33,546 nt of DNA from Acidobacteriaceae bacterium (GCA_003151985.1 PLZC01000073.1:18612-52157); one strand, 5' to 3'. Numbered from the stretch's first letter, positions 1 through 9,772 are shown. A program made the numbers and translations. Notes: generated from the letters alone by a model not told the origin.

Positions 1-1
1 T

Positions 2-418
2 GGCGCCACCATCTACTACACCACCAACGGAAGTACGCCGACCACTTCTTCGACCCGGTACACCGCCGCGATCCCGGTGTCATCCACGCAGACGCTGAAA
101 GCGATTGCTACGGCCACTGGCTACACCGCAAGCGCCGTGGCCACAGCCGCTTACACCATCACGCCCCCGGCAGCGACGCCGACCTTCTCTCCGTCGGCGG
201 GCACCTACACTTCGGCACAGACGGTGACCATCAGCGACGCGACGACTGGCTCCACCATCTACTACACCACCAACGGAAGTACGCCGACGACGAGTTCAAC
301 CAAATACACCGGAACGATCACGATATCGGCGACGGAGACCCTGAGGGCCGTTGCCATCGCTCCTGGATACACGCTATCGAAGGAAGCGACTGTGGTCTAC
401 AAATTGCCTTCCAATTGA
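2..418 (+). CDS. C-terminal part of a surface/exported protein with tandem CHB_HEX_C_1 (chitobiase/beta-hexosaminidase C-terminal-like) domains; 5' end truncated by window edge
   Basis: Frame 2 is open from the window edge to TGA at 416-418. Translation shows repeated GxTIYYTTNGSTPTTSST.Y...I.IS.T.TLKAIA...GYT units. A 37-bp identical segment occurs at 6-42 and 252-288 (period 246 bp = 82 aa). Confidence 0.8.
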   Translation, partial: GATIYYTTNGSTPTTSSTRYTAAIPVSSTQTLKAIATATGYTASAVATAAYTITPPAATPTFSPSAGTYTSAQTVTISDATTGSTIYYTTNGSTPTTSSTKYTGTITISATETLRAVAIAPGYTLSKEATVVYKLPSN

Positions 419-432
419 ATTGCTCCATAGAA

Positions 433-467
433 TGGCAACGGCCAGCCCCCAGGGCTGGCCGTTGCCA
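433..467. terminator. Perfect 16-bp hairpin between convergent genes, candidate bidirectional terminator
   Basis: TGGCAACGGCCAGCCC / GGGCTGGCCGTTGCCA with a 3-nt loop, located between the + strand stop (418) and the - strand stop (489). No strong U-tract. Confidence 0.6.
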
Positions 468-488
468 ACATATCGAGTGACAAGTTGA

Positions 489-1040
489 TTATTGGGCGCG
501 ATGAGGCCTTCCAAGGGAGATCACCTGCAAATCGACCTTCGCTATTCCCGCATCGGTCATTGCAAGCTGCTGGGCAGCCCCATAGGAAAGGTCGATGATT
601 CGTCCTCCGTAAAGGTACCCGCGATCGGTAATGCGGACCACTACCGACCGATGGTTTTTGCGATTGATAACCCGCACTACTGAACCGAATGGAAGTGTAG
701 GGTGACAGGCCGTCATCGCCTTCATATCGAAGCGTTCGCCGCTTGCGGTACGCCTTCCGTTGAACACATCGCCATACCAGGAGGCTACCCCGTGACTCGT
801 CAAGCGGGCATGTTTGCCTTCAGGTTTTCTTGGCGCAAGCAAAGCCGGAGTTGCGCTCTGGACCGGATCCGCGAAGGTCGCGGTTGCCACTGGCTGGGAA
901 AGGTGCGCATCTGCTTGCACAATCCGCGTGGAAAGTGAAATCACCAGCGCGGTCAGTGCAACCGAGGAAGCGCAAGCCAGCAGCCATATCCGGAGTGGAG
1001 GAGTAGGGCTCGTGTTGCTTGATTTTTGTTTTCTAACCAT
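489..1040 (-). CDS. rlpA: RlpA-like septal ring lytic transglycosylase / double-psi beta-barrel protein
   Basis: GVASWYGDVFNGRRTASGERFDMKAMTACHPTLPFGSVVRVIN...VVRITDRGYLYGGRIIDLSYGAAQQL is the hallmark RlpA DPBB motif; N-terminal TM/signal anchor. Confidence 0.85.
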   Translation of the reverse strand: MVRKQKSSNTSPTPPLRIWLLACASSVALTALVISLSTRIVQADAHLSQPVATATFADPVQSATPALLAPRKPEGKHARLTSHGVASWYGDVFNGRRTASGERFDMKAMTACHPTLPFGSVVRVINRKNHRSVVVRITDRGYLYGGRIIDLSYGAAQQLAMTDAGIAKVDLQVISLGRPHRAQ

Positions 1041-1080
1041 CTGCCAATTTTACTAAATCGATACTGGTTCACTCAACCTG

Positions 1081-1112
1081 TTGGCGAGAAAAGCACTAAC
1101 TTGGCGAGAAAA
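1081..1112. repeat. Direct repeat TTGGCGAGAAAA x2 with 20-bp period upstream of the rlpA-like gene
   Basis: Exact 12-mers at 1081-1092 and 1101-1112. Confidence 0.8.
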
Positions 1113-1194
1113 TCCCAGATTTCGTGGCCCAAATCGGGAATAATACTCTTCCAGCTACCGGTTTGTGGGCTTTGTAACAGGGTACGACTTCTAG

Positions 1195-1221
1195 CGTGTC
1201 CTGAGCGGAGCCGAAGGATGC
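1195..1221. repeat. Single copy of a putative dispersed intergenic repeat (GTGTCCTGAGCGGAGCCGAAGGATG type)
   Basis: Translated as 'CPERSRR' / 'LRLRSG' in the spurious ORFs 1026-1433 and 1073-1393. I recognise this translation as recurring in many environmental genomes. Only one copy is present in this window. Confidence 0.45.
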
Positions 1222-1631
1222 CGATAAAGCCAATAAAATCAATGGGCTTTAGCCCCGGAGGGAATGTCGGCTGCTCAAGACGAGCCTGTTCGAAGTTTCC
1301 TGGCACTACTTTGCATCGAATTACGGTCCTTTGGCGCACAATATCTATGGAAGGTCGAGGAGGACGGCGGAAGCTTGGCGTGGTCGAATCCAACCCCCGC
1401 CACGGCGACCCTCATCGCGATACGAAAGAATAAATTTGGGCGTTTTTACTACTTTATTCACCCATTGAAGTCCATAAGCATCAATGAATGAATAACCTAC
1501 AAATCTACCCTATTAACTTACCAGTAAACAAAATCCTGCAATTCAGGCCAGTTTAAGCCAAAAAACTCACCTTTTACCTCAGTCAGTGACGATTTAACGG
1601 CCCCTGGATGCTGTCTCAGGCCAGAGGACAA

Positions 1632-2867
1632 TTACCGCCTTGGTGACCCCCCGGACATCCTGTCAACCTCGGATCCCGCCAGCAGAAAAGCGCCGACCCC
1701 ATAGACATAACTCCCTCCGGGACTGAGACTTCCCGGCGCAGCCCCGATCTTCTGGATCGAGCCCAGGCGCCCGTCAGCATAGATGTGGGTCAGCAAGCCC
1801 CGCCAGGCTTTGGCAACCACGGGCTGGTAAGTCTGCCTGTCGAGCAGACCCTCGTTGATGCCCCAGGCCAGCGCGAACGTGAAGAACGCCGATCCGGAAA
1901 CCTCGGGGTACTCATAGTCCCCTGCATCCAGCAACCCGCTGCGCCACAAGCCGTCTGTGCCCTGAATGGCTGCAACCGCCTGCGCCATCTGGCGAAACTG
2001 CGTCGTGTACCGCTCCCGAGTGGGGTGATTGGCGGGCAAGTAAGGCAGAACCCTGGCCAGGCCGCCCAACACCCAGCCGTTGCCCCGTGACCAAAACAGC
2101 TTGGCGCCGTTCCTTTCGTGCTGTCCGAGATAGCTTGCGTCGCGGAAGTAGAGATGCGCTGCCGGATCGTAAAGGTGGGCCGAAGTCAGGGTCCATTCGC
2201 GATCCATATAGTCCAGGTAACGCGCGTCTCCCGTGGCTTTGGCGAGCCGGGCCAGTGTGGGCGGGGCCATGAACAGCGCATCGCACCACCACCAAAGGTC
2301 CTTTCCTTTGTCATCGGGCCGCTCAAGGAGTTTGTCGGCTTCCGTCTTGATGGCTGCAATCCGTTCCGGCGCCTGGTGCTCGAAATACAAATCGAGATAC
2401 GACTGCGCGACCGCTTCATCGTCGGCGTTGGCAAAGACCGGCCCCAGCTTCCAGCCAGTTCGCTCTGCAAAATTGAGCACCGCGTCGTGGTAGTGGGCAT
2501 CGCCGGTTGTCCGCGAAGCTGCCAGTAGGCCGTCGTAGAGCGCTGCAAACGTCCAGTCCGTGCTGAAGCGGTTTTCGCCGCTGCGCAATTGCCAGTCTCC
2601 AACTTTGCGCATGGCCTTGCGGATCGCGCGCCTGTTCAGGGCAGGGGAAACGTCGTGCGCCAGCGGACCGGGATTGGCGGCCACATCTCCCGCAGGGTCC
2701 TCTTGAGTCGTTGCTTGCGCTTGTAAGCAATTTCGGGCCGCAAAAAGAATCAGTCCCAGCGCGGCCGCTTCAACTGCAACAACCTTTATTCCAAACCACA
2801 CTCGCTGCCTCGATTCCACGCCGCGAACACGCGTGAGAATTACGCAGCCAAGCCTACCGCATCCCAC
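1632..2867 (-). CDS. Glycoside hydrolase family 88/105-like (unsaturated rhamnogalacturonyl hydrolase type)
   Basis: Motifs WWWCDALFMAPP, YLDYMDREW, LFWSRGNGWVLGGLARVL, DGLWRSGLLDAGDYEYPEVSGSAFFTFALAWGINEGLLD are typical of GH88/GH105; N-terminal hydrophobic segment. Confidence 0.85.
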   Translation of the reverse strand: MGCGRLGCVILTRVRGVESRQRVWFGIKVVAVEAAALGLILFAARNCLQAQATTQEDPAGDVAANPGPLAHDVSPALNRRAIRKAMRKVGDWQLRSGENRFSTDWTFAALYDGLLAASRTTGDAHYHDAVLNFAERTGWKLGPVFANADDEAVAQSYLDLYFEHQAPERIAAIKTEADKLLERPDDKGKDLWWWCDALFMAPPTLARLAKATGDARYLDYMDREWTLTSAHLYDPAAHLYFRDASYLGQHERNGAKLFWSRGNGWVLGGLARVLPYLPANHPTRERYTTQFRQMAQAVAAIQGTDGLWRSGLLDAGDYEYPEVSGSAFFTFALAWGINEGLLDRQTYQPVVAKAWRGLLTHIYADGRLGSIQKIGAAPGSLSPGGSYVYGVGAFLLAGSEVDRMSGGSPRR

Positions 2868-3107
2868 GTAGCAGGCACAATTCGGTTGGAATGATCCTTT
2901 TATGCGTCAGCGTTACGATTTAAGATTTCGATCTCCAGCACCTCAAGTCCTTCCTCGGGCCTAAGGTACCCGCTCCGCCGGAACCAGTTATCGATCCAAT
3001 GGATGGGGCAAAGGTATCGCCCGCCCGAAGAATCGATTCGCGATATGGAAAGCTTGCGCGCGTACTTGCACCCACTCCAATTGACTTGCTTGCTGCCGTC
3101 ACGCAGG

Positions 3108-3956
3108 CTACTGTTTTGTCTCTGGCATGGCCTTCGCATCCTTCGCCTGCTGCGCCTCGACTCGGAAGCGCTTGAAGTCGAAGTCGCGCTCGGAAAAGTG
3201 CTGGCGAAAATTTTTGAGCAACAGGACGCGGGCTTGTATGCTGCCTTCGCCTCCGGTCGGAAGCCACAACTCGCCATTGACGGGCGCCTGGTCGAAATGG
3301 AAGTTGGACCCCTTTCCGATGCTTGCCACCAGGCCTCCGGCAACACGAAAGTTGTCGTTGAAGCTTACTTGAAGATGCGCAACCTGCCGGTCGGCTTCGT
3401 CAATCCACACCGTCCCCTGGAGCTTCTTTGAAGCGTCTTCGGCCAGGCCGTGGGTCTTGGCGTCTTTGCGGCCAATAAAATCGAAGACAATCGCCAGTCG
3501 GCCACGGTAGCTCTCGCGGCGGGGATTGCGAACGTCCATAATCTCCAGCACGCGGCTCACACTGATGCTCTGGCCTTCCAACGACTGATCCGGGGGGGTC
3601 TTCTCCGCCTTCTCCACCAGTTTGGTAACGCGTTCAGTTTCCTTTTGCTGGTCGTGATCGCTCAGAGGTCTACCCTCTTTCTTCACCAGGCGCTCAATCA
3701 CGTGCCGGTTGACAAAGAAATCCTCGTACTCCTGCGTCTCGGTCTTCTTCACCTGCCCGTCGGAGTCGATGTCGTCGGTAGTCCGCAATGAGGTGTAAGT
3801 GTAGCTCTCGCGTACCTTGTCAAGCTGCCTCTGGTGCTCAATTACCTCGCGCATAAGCTGTCGAATTTCGGGCAGAGGAGGATTGACCGCCGGTTGCGTC
3901 TGCGCGGTCATGAGCGAAATAAAGCTCACAAAGCCAAGGGCAAAGAGAGCGCGCAT
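3108..3956 (-). CDS. Exported hypothetical protein
   Basis: ORF 3108-4073; the better start is the ATG at 3956 (MRALFALGFVSFISLMTAQ signal peptide) preceded by GAGGAGA. No family recognised with certainty. Confidence 0.75.
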   Translation of the reverse strand: MRALFALGFVSFISLMTAQTQPAVNPPLPEIRQLMREVIEHQRQLDKVRESYTYTSLRTTDDIDSDGQVKKTETQEYEDFFVNRHVIERLVKKEGRPLSDHDQQKETERVTKLVEKAEKTPPDQSLEGQSISVSRVLEIMDVRNPRRESYRGRLAIVFDFIGRKDAKTHGLAEDASKKLQGTVWIDEADRQVAHLQVSFNDNFRVAGGLVASIGKGSNFHFDQAPVNGELWLPTGGEGSIQARVLLLKNFRQHFSERDFDFKRFRVEAQQAKDAKAMPETKQ

Positions 3957-4147
3957 GAAGGAATCTCCTCTGAATTGAGCTTTCGAGACAACATCAATTG
4001 TTGGACCCATCGTTTCACGAAAGGTCGCACAAGATTGAACTCGTTGATTTAGTGCAGCTTGGCTCTTCATCATGCTATAACGGTCCTGATGGTTCGCATC
4101 GGACCCGAACCCAAGGCCCGAGCAGAAGCGACAAGGAGAATGACGGA

Positions 4148-4492
4148 ATGATCAGACTGCTGATTCATTGGCTGTTAAGTGCGGTAGCCCTGCTGGTTGT
4201 TTCTCAACTGGTGCCGGGTTTCAATGTTGCAGGACTGGTACCGGCGCTGGTGGCGGCGCTGGTTATCGGCCTGCTGAATGCGACACTCGGCCTGCTGTTG
4301 AAGATCATCACTTTTCCCATCAGCATTCTCACCCTGGGGCTGTTTCTGCTGGTCATCAACGGAATGATGATCCTGTTGGCGTCCAACCTGGTGCGTGGCT
4401 TCCATGTCACCGGAATGCTCGCCGCATTTTGGGGAGCGGTGGTGCTTGCCCTGCTGGGTATGGTGATCCGGGCGCTCACCAAAAACGCCTGA
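4148..4492 (+). CDS. Phage holin family 4-like membrane protein (Phage_holin_4_2 type)
   Basis: MIRLLIHWLLSAVALLVVSQLVPGFNVAG...LLNATLGLLLKIITFPISILTLGLFLLVINGMMILLAS...; ATG at 4148 preceded by AAGGAGAA. Four hydrophobic helices. Confidence 0.8.
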   Translation: MIRLLIHWLLSAVALLVVSQLVPGFNVAGLVPALVAALVIGLLNATLGLLLKIITFPISILTLGLFLLVINGMMILLASNLVRGFHVTGMLAAFWGAVVLALLGMVIRALTKNA

Positions 4493-4725
4493 GCAGCCCT
4501 GAAAAGGTCGCGGAATAAACCGCTTAGCGTCGCCTCTGGACAACCATCATTGCTGGATGAAATGCTTAGGTGGATTGGTTATCAGGGACGCTCCCGCTTC
4601 CCCTGCGTCTGGCTGGCTATCAATCACTTGAAACCGTGCCGGGGACCCGAAAAACAGATCGGGAGAACTGAACCCAACCACGCCCGAGACCATCACAGGC
4701 GAAGCAAGAGGATCGGTACACCCGA

Positions 4726-7700
4726 TTGACGAAGATCGACCATAAACCATTCATTTCACGGATGTTAGTTCGATACAATCCAGCACTCTTCGCCGCCGCC
4801 GCGGTGCTGCTGGTGGCGGCGGCGGTGCTGGGGCCGGCAGTGGGCTGTCGCAACCGCCCTGCGCGCGTAGCAAATGCACAGCATCTTGATTTCAATCAGG
4901 ACGTGCAGCCGATTCTCGCCAGCCACTGCTTCAGTTGTCATGGCCCGGACCCTGAAATGCGCAAGGCCGGGCTGAGGCTTGATCTCGAAGAAGCGGCAAT
5001 GAAGAAGCGACCGGGGCATCCCGACGCGATTGTGCCCGGATATCCGGAGAAGAGCGAACTCGTCAAGCGCATTGAATCCAAAGATCCCCATCACCTCATG
5101 CCGCAGACGTCGCTCGGCGAAGCCAAGCCGATGAAGCCCGAAGAAATTGCCATCCTGAGGGAATGGGTGAAGGAGGGTGGCGCCTATCGGCCGCATTGGG
5201 CCTTCGAAAAGCCCAGCAAAGCGCCGCTCCCTGTTGCCGCCCAGCAGGATGGTTGGGCGAAGACGCCGATTGATGCGTTTATCCTTGCGCGATTGAAGAA
5301 GGAAGGCCTGCATCCATCGCCCGAGGCGGACAAGGAAACGTTGATTCGCCGAGTAACACTGGATCTCACGGGATTGCTGCCTGCTCCCGCGGAAGTAAGC
5401 GGATTCGTGAAAGATAACTCGCCCCAGGCCTATGAGCGTCTTGTCGATGGACTACTGGCACGACCAAGTTATGGCGAGGCGCGCGCGCGTTACTGGCTGG
5501 ATTACGCTCGCTACGCCGATACTTATGGCTTGCACTTCGACAACAGCCGCGACATCTGGCCTTATCGTGACTATCTGATTCGCGCCTTCAATAAAAACAA
5601 GCCGTTCGACCAATTCGCCATGGAGCAGATCGCCGGGGATCTTCTTCCCGCCAAAAATCTTGACCCACTTATTGCCAGCGGGTATGTGCGCCTCGGAGTA
5701 AGCAGCAACGAAGGCGGCACCATCCCGGAAGAACTGCGTGTGAACATTGCCCGGGAGCGAGCGGAGGCCTTCGGTGCCACGTTCATGGGTCTAACTGTAG
5801 GTTGCGCGGTCTGTCACGACCATAAGTACGATCCCACCACCCAGAAGGACTTCTACGCGCTCACCGCGTTCTTCAACAACATTGACGAGCGGCCTTTCAA
5901 TGGCGACAGGCCGGTTTGGGAGCCGGTAACTCGCATCCCCAAGGCGCAGAATCTGGAACCATACAACAGTGTGTTGGCAAAGCGATCTGACCTTGCCGCG
6001 CAACTGAACACTATGCGTTTGCACTCCCACACACTCGTCGAGCACTGGATCGAGTCGCGGCAGAATCCGGCAAAACCCGTCGTCGCCGACAAGCTGATCC
6101 TGCGTCTGCGCCTTGACGAGGGCGGAGGCGAAGTGCTCAAGAACAGCGCACCGAATGCTCAGCCGGCCAGTTTTCCCATCGGCAAGTCGAAGCCGCAATG
6201 GGGCGAGACAACCTGGTTGTGGCCAGACTTCCGCATGGATACCAGCTCCCGCGTGATGTTGGGACAAACCGGTGATTTTGAATCGAGTCAGGCATTTTCC
6301 TCGGGTGGGTGGTTCATGTTGCGTTCCGCCCCGCATGTTGCGGTGGACAACACCGGCACAATGATTTCCAAGATGGATGCGACCCAGCACAACCGCGGCT
6401 GGGATCTCTTCATCGACAATGGCATACTCAGCGTCGACCTTGTAAATCAAGCGCCAAAGGAACAGCCTCTTCCCAAAGCAGCGGCAAAGAAGAAACAGGC
6501 TCCCGTCAAAGACAAGTTCCGCTATCCAACGCCGGAAGACTTAACGGTCAAGGATCTTGCGCCCGACAAGGATGGAACAAAGAAGCAACCCCCCGAGAAG
6601 CCTGAGGCCAAGCCGAAGGAACCCCCGCAAGCCAAAGACACCACGCCGCTCGTTGCCATCAAGGTCTCCGCTGTCGATCCCGTGCCTGCGGACGGCCGCT
6701 GGAATCATGTGTTCTTTACCTACGACGGATCGGGCAAAGCCTCCGGAGTCAAGATCTATGTGAATGGCGCACCGGTCGCCACTCGCGTAGTTTTCGATGC
6801 ACTCGGACGGGCGTCGATACGGACCCAGGCCCCGATGCAGCTAGGTTGGAGATATCCCGACTCAACTCCCGCGCAGGACACTCGCTACCAGGACATTCGT
6901 CTCTATGCCCGTGCGCTCACCGCGGAAGAATCGAAGCGGCTGCCCGTTGAAGACTATGTCGCGGAACTAACTTCCAGACCCATCGCTCAATGGAATCAGG
7001 ACCAATGGCATGTGGTGAGCGAGTTCTATCTAAACGACGTGGATAACTCCTCCAGGGCGATCCAGAGTCAGATCAAGCAACTGGATGCACAATTGGAAAA
7101 GCTCTCCGCCGGAGGTGACTTGTCCATCGTGGCCTGGGAGAGGAATTCGATTGCGTATGCAAATGTCTTGACGCGCGGGGTGTATACGGCCCGCACAGAA
7201 AGGGTCGAGGCAAACACACCGCATTATCTCCCCCCATTACCGGCGGGCGAGCCCCACAACAGGCTGGCCCTCGCCAAGTGGACGGTCAGCGATCAGAATC
7301 CTTTGACGGCGCGAGTCACCATGAATCGCATGTGGAACGAGCTGTTTGGCGCCGGGCTGGTAGAGACAACAGAAGACTTCGGCATCATGGGCCAGCGGCC
7401 TTCGCATCCCGAATTGCTTGATTGGCTCGCCGTCGAATTCCGTGAGAGCGGATGGAACATCAAGCACATGTATAAGCTGATGGTGATGTCGACAGCTTAT
7501 AGGCAGAGTGCGAAGTCGACGCCCGAGCAACTCACCAAGGATCCTAAAAACCTCCTCCTGGCTCACGGCCCGCGCTTCCGCATGGATGCAGAGATGCTGC
7601 GGGATATCGCGCTGCAGTCCGGCGGGCTGCTGACAAATAAGATCGGCGGCCCCAGCGTGAGACCTTATCAGCCCGCGAACATATGGGAGCAGGTGAGCTA

Positions 7701-8205
7701 TCCCACCAGCGATACCGTCAAGTACACGCAGGGACAAGGGGAGGCGCTCTATCGAAGAAGTATGTATACCTACTGGAAGCGTATGGCGACGATGCCGGAC
7801 ATGGATGCATTCGACGCACCCATGCGCGACGCCGTATGCACCCGACGCCAGCGAACGGATACGCCCTTGCAGGCACTTGTCACTATGAACGGTGTGCAAT
7901 GGGTCGAGGCTGCGCGAGCGCTTGCCGAGCGAGTAATCCAGCAAGGCGGTCAGCAGCCGGACCAGCGAATCAAGTTATTGGGCGAAATCCTGCAATCGCG
8001 TGATCCATCCCCTCGCATGGCTTCCGTGCTAAAAGGTTCACTGGCACAAATGGAGAAGCACTATTTGGCTGACCCCAAGGCCGCTCATGATCTCGTAGCA
8101 GTAGGCGAAAAGCCGAGCAAAGCGTCGATCCCAGAGCCGGAACTGGCGGCATGGACGATGGTGGCCAGCGAGATGATGAATCTGGACGAGACAGTAACCA
8201 AGTAA
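4726..8205 (+). CDS. PSCyt1 / DUF1549 / LamG-like / DUF1553 (planctomycete-type cytochrome c domain) protein
   Basis: N-terminal TM; CFSCHG heme-binding motif; GCAVCHDHKYDPTTQKDFYALTAFFNNIDE; concanavalin-like region (GRWNHVFFTYDGSGKASGVKIYVNG); C-terminal RVTMNRMWNELFGAGLVETTEDFGIMGQRPSHPELLDWLAVEF. ATG start may be 4762 rather than the TTG at 4726. Confidence 0.9.
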   Translation: MTKIDHKPFISRMLVRYNPALFAAAAVLLVAAAVLGPAVGCRNRPARVANAQHLDFNQDVQPILASHCFSCHGPDPEMRKAGLRLDLEEAAMKKRPGHPDAIVPGYPEKSELVKRIESKDPHHLMPQTSLGEAKPMKPEEIAILREWVKEGGAYRPHWAFEKPSKAPLPVAAQQDGWAKTPIDAFILARLKKEGLHPSPEADKETLIRRVTLDLTGLLPAPAEVSGFVKDNSPQAYERLVDGLLARPSYGEARARYWLDYARYADTYGLHFDNSRDIWPYRDYLIRAFNKNKPFDQFAMEQIAGDLLPAKNLDPLIASGYVRLGVSSNEGGTIPEELRVNIARERAEAFGATFMGLTVGCAVCHDHKYDPTTQKDFYALTAFFNNIDERPFNGDRPVWEPVTRIPKAQNLEPYNSVLAKRSDLAAQLNTMRLHSHTLVEHWIESRQNPAKPVVADKLILRLRLDEGGGEVLKNSAPNAQPASFPIGKSKPQWGETTWLWPDFRMDTSSRVMLGQTGDFESSQAFSSGGWFMLRSAPHVAVDNTGTMISKMDATQHNRGWDLFIDNGILSVDLVNQAPKEQPLPKAAAKKKQAPVKDKFRYPTPEDLTVKDLAPDKDGTKKQPPEKPEAKPKEPPQAKDTTPLVAIKVSAVDPVPADGRWNHVFFTYDGSGKASGVKIYVNGAPVATRVVFDALGRASIRTQAPMQLGWRYPDSTPAQDTRYQDIRLYARALTAEESKRLPVEDYVAELTSRPIAQWNQDQWHVVSEFYLNDVDNSSRAIQSQIKQLDAQLEKLSAGGDLSIVAWERNSIAYANVLTRGVYTARTERVEANTPHYLPPLPAGEPHNRLALAKWTVSDQNPLTARVTMNRMWNELFGAGLVETTEDFGIMGQRPSHPELLDWLAVEFRESGWNIKHMYKLMVMSTAYRQSAKSTPEQLTKDPKNLLLAHGPRFRMDAEMLRDIALQSGGLLTNKIGGPSVRPYQPANIWEQVSYPTSDTVKYTQGQGEALYRRSMYTYWKRMATMPDMDAFDAPMRDAVCTRRQRTDTPLQALVTMNGVQWVEAARALAERVIQQGGQQPDQRIKLLGEILQSRDPSPRMASVLKGSLAQMEKHYLADPKAAHDLVAVGEKPSKASIPEPELAAWTMVASEMMNLDETVTK

Positions 8206-8218
8206 GTGGAGGTCCTTT

Positions 8219-9772
8219 ATGAAGCAGCATCCTCTTTGTACCGATACCGAGTGCGGCCCCAGTGTTCTGGATTTTCCCATTCCCGAGGGATTGAAGCAGG
8301 AATGGGCGGCGATCGAGACGCGTCGGCGTTTCCTGGGACGCACAGGCAAGGTGCTTGGTTGGGCGGCGCTGGCGAATCTGCTCGGCGGCCGCGCCCTCAT
8401 CGGCGATGCGCATGCTGCGGATACCAAGGGAGCGCAAGGGCTTCCTTCGGGAGAATACCTCAGGCTGCCTCATTTTGCTCCCAAGGCAAAGCGCGCAATC
8501 TACCTTTTCATGTCAGGCGGTCCACCCCAGATCGACATGTTGGATTACAAACCAAATCTGGCCGCCCTCTACGACAAGGATATCCCCGACTCGGTGCGAG
8601 GAGGGCAGCAGTTGACGGGAATGACCGCAGGACAGGCCCGCTTTCCGATTGCGCCGTCGCATTGGGCATTCAAGCGGTACGGCAAGACGGGCACGTGGGT
8701 AAGCGATCTGTTGCCCTATACCGCACGCATGGTCGATGACCTGGCCATCATAAAATCGACCAACACTGAAGCCATCAATCACGAGCCGGCTATCATGCTT
8801 ATGAACACGGGGAACATGAACGCAGGCAAGCCCTGCATGGGTTCGTGGCTTGCTTATGGGTTGGGCAGCATGAATGACAACCTTCCCACTTTCATGGTGC
8901 TCCAGACCAAGGTCAATCCCAAGGAGAACAACCAGCCGGTGTCGTCGCGACTGTGGGGCAGCGGTTTTCTTTCGTCGGAATACGCCGGGGTAGGGTTGCG
9001 ATCCGGCGGCGATCCGGTGCTCTATCTAAGCGATCCGAACGGAGTCGACCGCGAGGTGCGCCGCAAAATGCTCGATGCAGTCGAGGAAATCAATCGGCAA
9101 ACACTGGAGGAGTTAGGCGACCCCGAGACGAATGCGCGCATTGCCCAGTATGAGATGGCGTACCGCATGCAAGCATCGGTGCCGGAGCTTGCCGATCTGA
9201 GCAAGGAACCGCCGTCCACATGGGACCTTTATGGGTCCGATGCCAAGGAGCCGGGCACATTCGCATATAACTGCCTGTTAGCGCGGCGAATGGCTGAGCG
9301 TGGGGTTAGGTTTACCCAGATATACAAACGTGGATGGGATGTTCATGGCGATGTTACTGGAGTGCTGCCGACGCTTTGCCAGGAAACAGATCGCGCATCC
9401 TATGCGCTGGTAACCGATCTGAAGCAGCGCGGGTTGCTGGATGACACGCTCGTGGTCTGGGCCGGAGAGTTCGGCCGCACCGTCTATAGCCAGGGCGGAC
9501 TGACCAAGGATAACTATGGCCGTGATCACCATCCGCGATGCTTCACCACTTGGATGACAGGTGGCGGCGTGCGCACGGGGATCACTTATGGCGAAACAGA
9601 TGAGTACAGCTATAACGTGGTCAAGGACCCGGTCACAGTTCGGGACTTCAACGCAACCATCCTGCACTGCCTGGGCATCGACCACAACAAGCTGGCTTAC
9701 AAGTTCCAGGGACTGGATCAGAAGCTCACCGGACCAACCCCGGCAAGTGTCGTACCGGGGTTACTTGCGTGA
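8219..9772 (+). CDS. DUF1501 domain protein with twin-arginine-like N-terminus
   Basis: RRRFLGRTGKVLGWAAL; KRAIYLFMSGGPPQIDMLDYKP; VVWAGEFGRTVYSQGG..DNYGRDHHPRCFTTWMTGGGV; GGAGG upstream of ATG 8219. Confidence 0.9.
   Translation: MKQHPLCTDTECGPSVLDFPIPEGLKQEWAAIETRRRFLGRTGKVLGWAALANLLGGRALIGDAHAADTKGAQGLPSGEYLRLPHFAPKAKRAIYLFMSGGPPQIDMLDYKPNLAALYDKDIPDSVRGGQQLTGMTAGQARFPIAPSHWAFKRYGKTGTWVSDLLPYTARMVDDLAIIKSTNTEAINHEPAIMLMNTGNMNAGKPCMGSWLAYGLGSMNDNLPTFMVLQTKVNPKENNQPVSSRLWGSGFLSSEYAGVGLRSGGDPVLYLSDPNGVDREVRRKMLDAVEEINRQTLEELGDPETNARIAQYEMAYRMQASVPELADLSKEPPSTWDLYGSDAKEPGTFAYNCLLARRMAERGVRFTQIYKRGWDVHGDVTGVLPTLCQETDRASYALVTDLKQRGLLDDTLVVWAGEFGRTVYSQGGLTKDNYGRDHHPRCFTTWMTGGGVRTGITYGETDEYSYNVVKDPVTVRDFNATILHCLGIDHNKLAYKFQGLDQKLTGPTPASVVPGLLA

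Noticed and set aside
1026-1433. 135-aa (+) and 106-aa (-, 1073-1393) ORFs in the rlpA-GH105 gap
   Set aside because: They run through a dispersed-repeat segment (CPERSRR / LRLRSG), show no protein-like motif, and are probably spurious.
2900-3346. 148-aa - strand ORF partly outside the exported hypothetical gene
   Set aside because: Overlaps the supported gene in another frame. The unique tail 2900-3107 has no convincing protein signature, though a degraded gene cannot be excluded.
5791-6450. 219-aa - strand ORF, and 7237-7944 (-, 235 aa)
   Set aside because: Antisense shadows of the DUF1549/DUF1553 gene.
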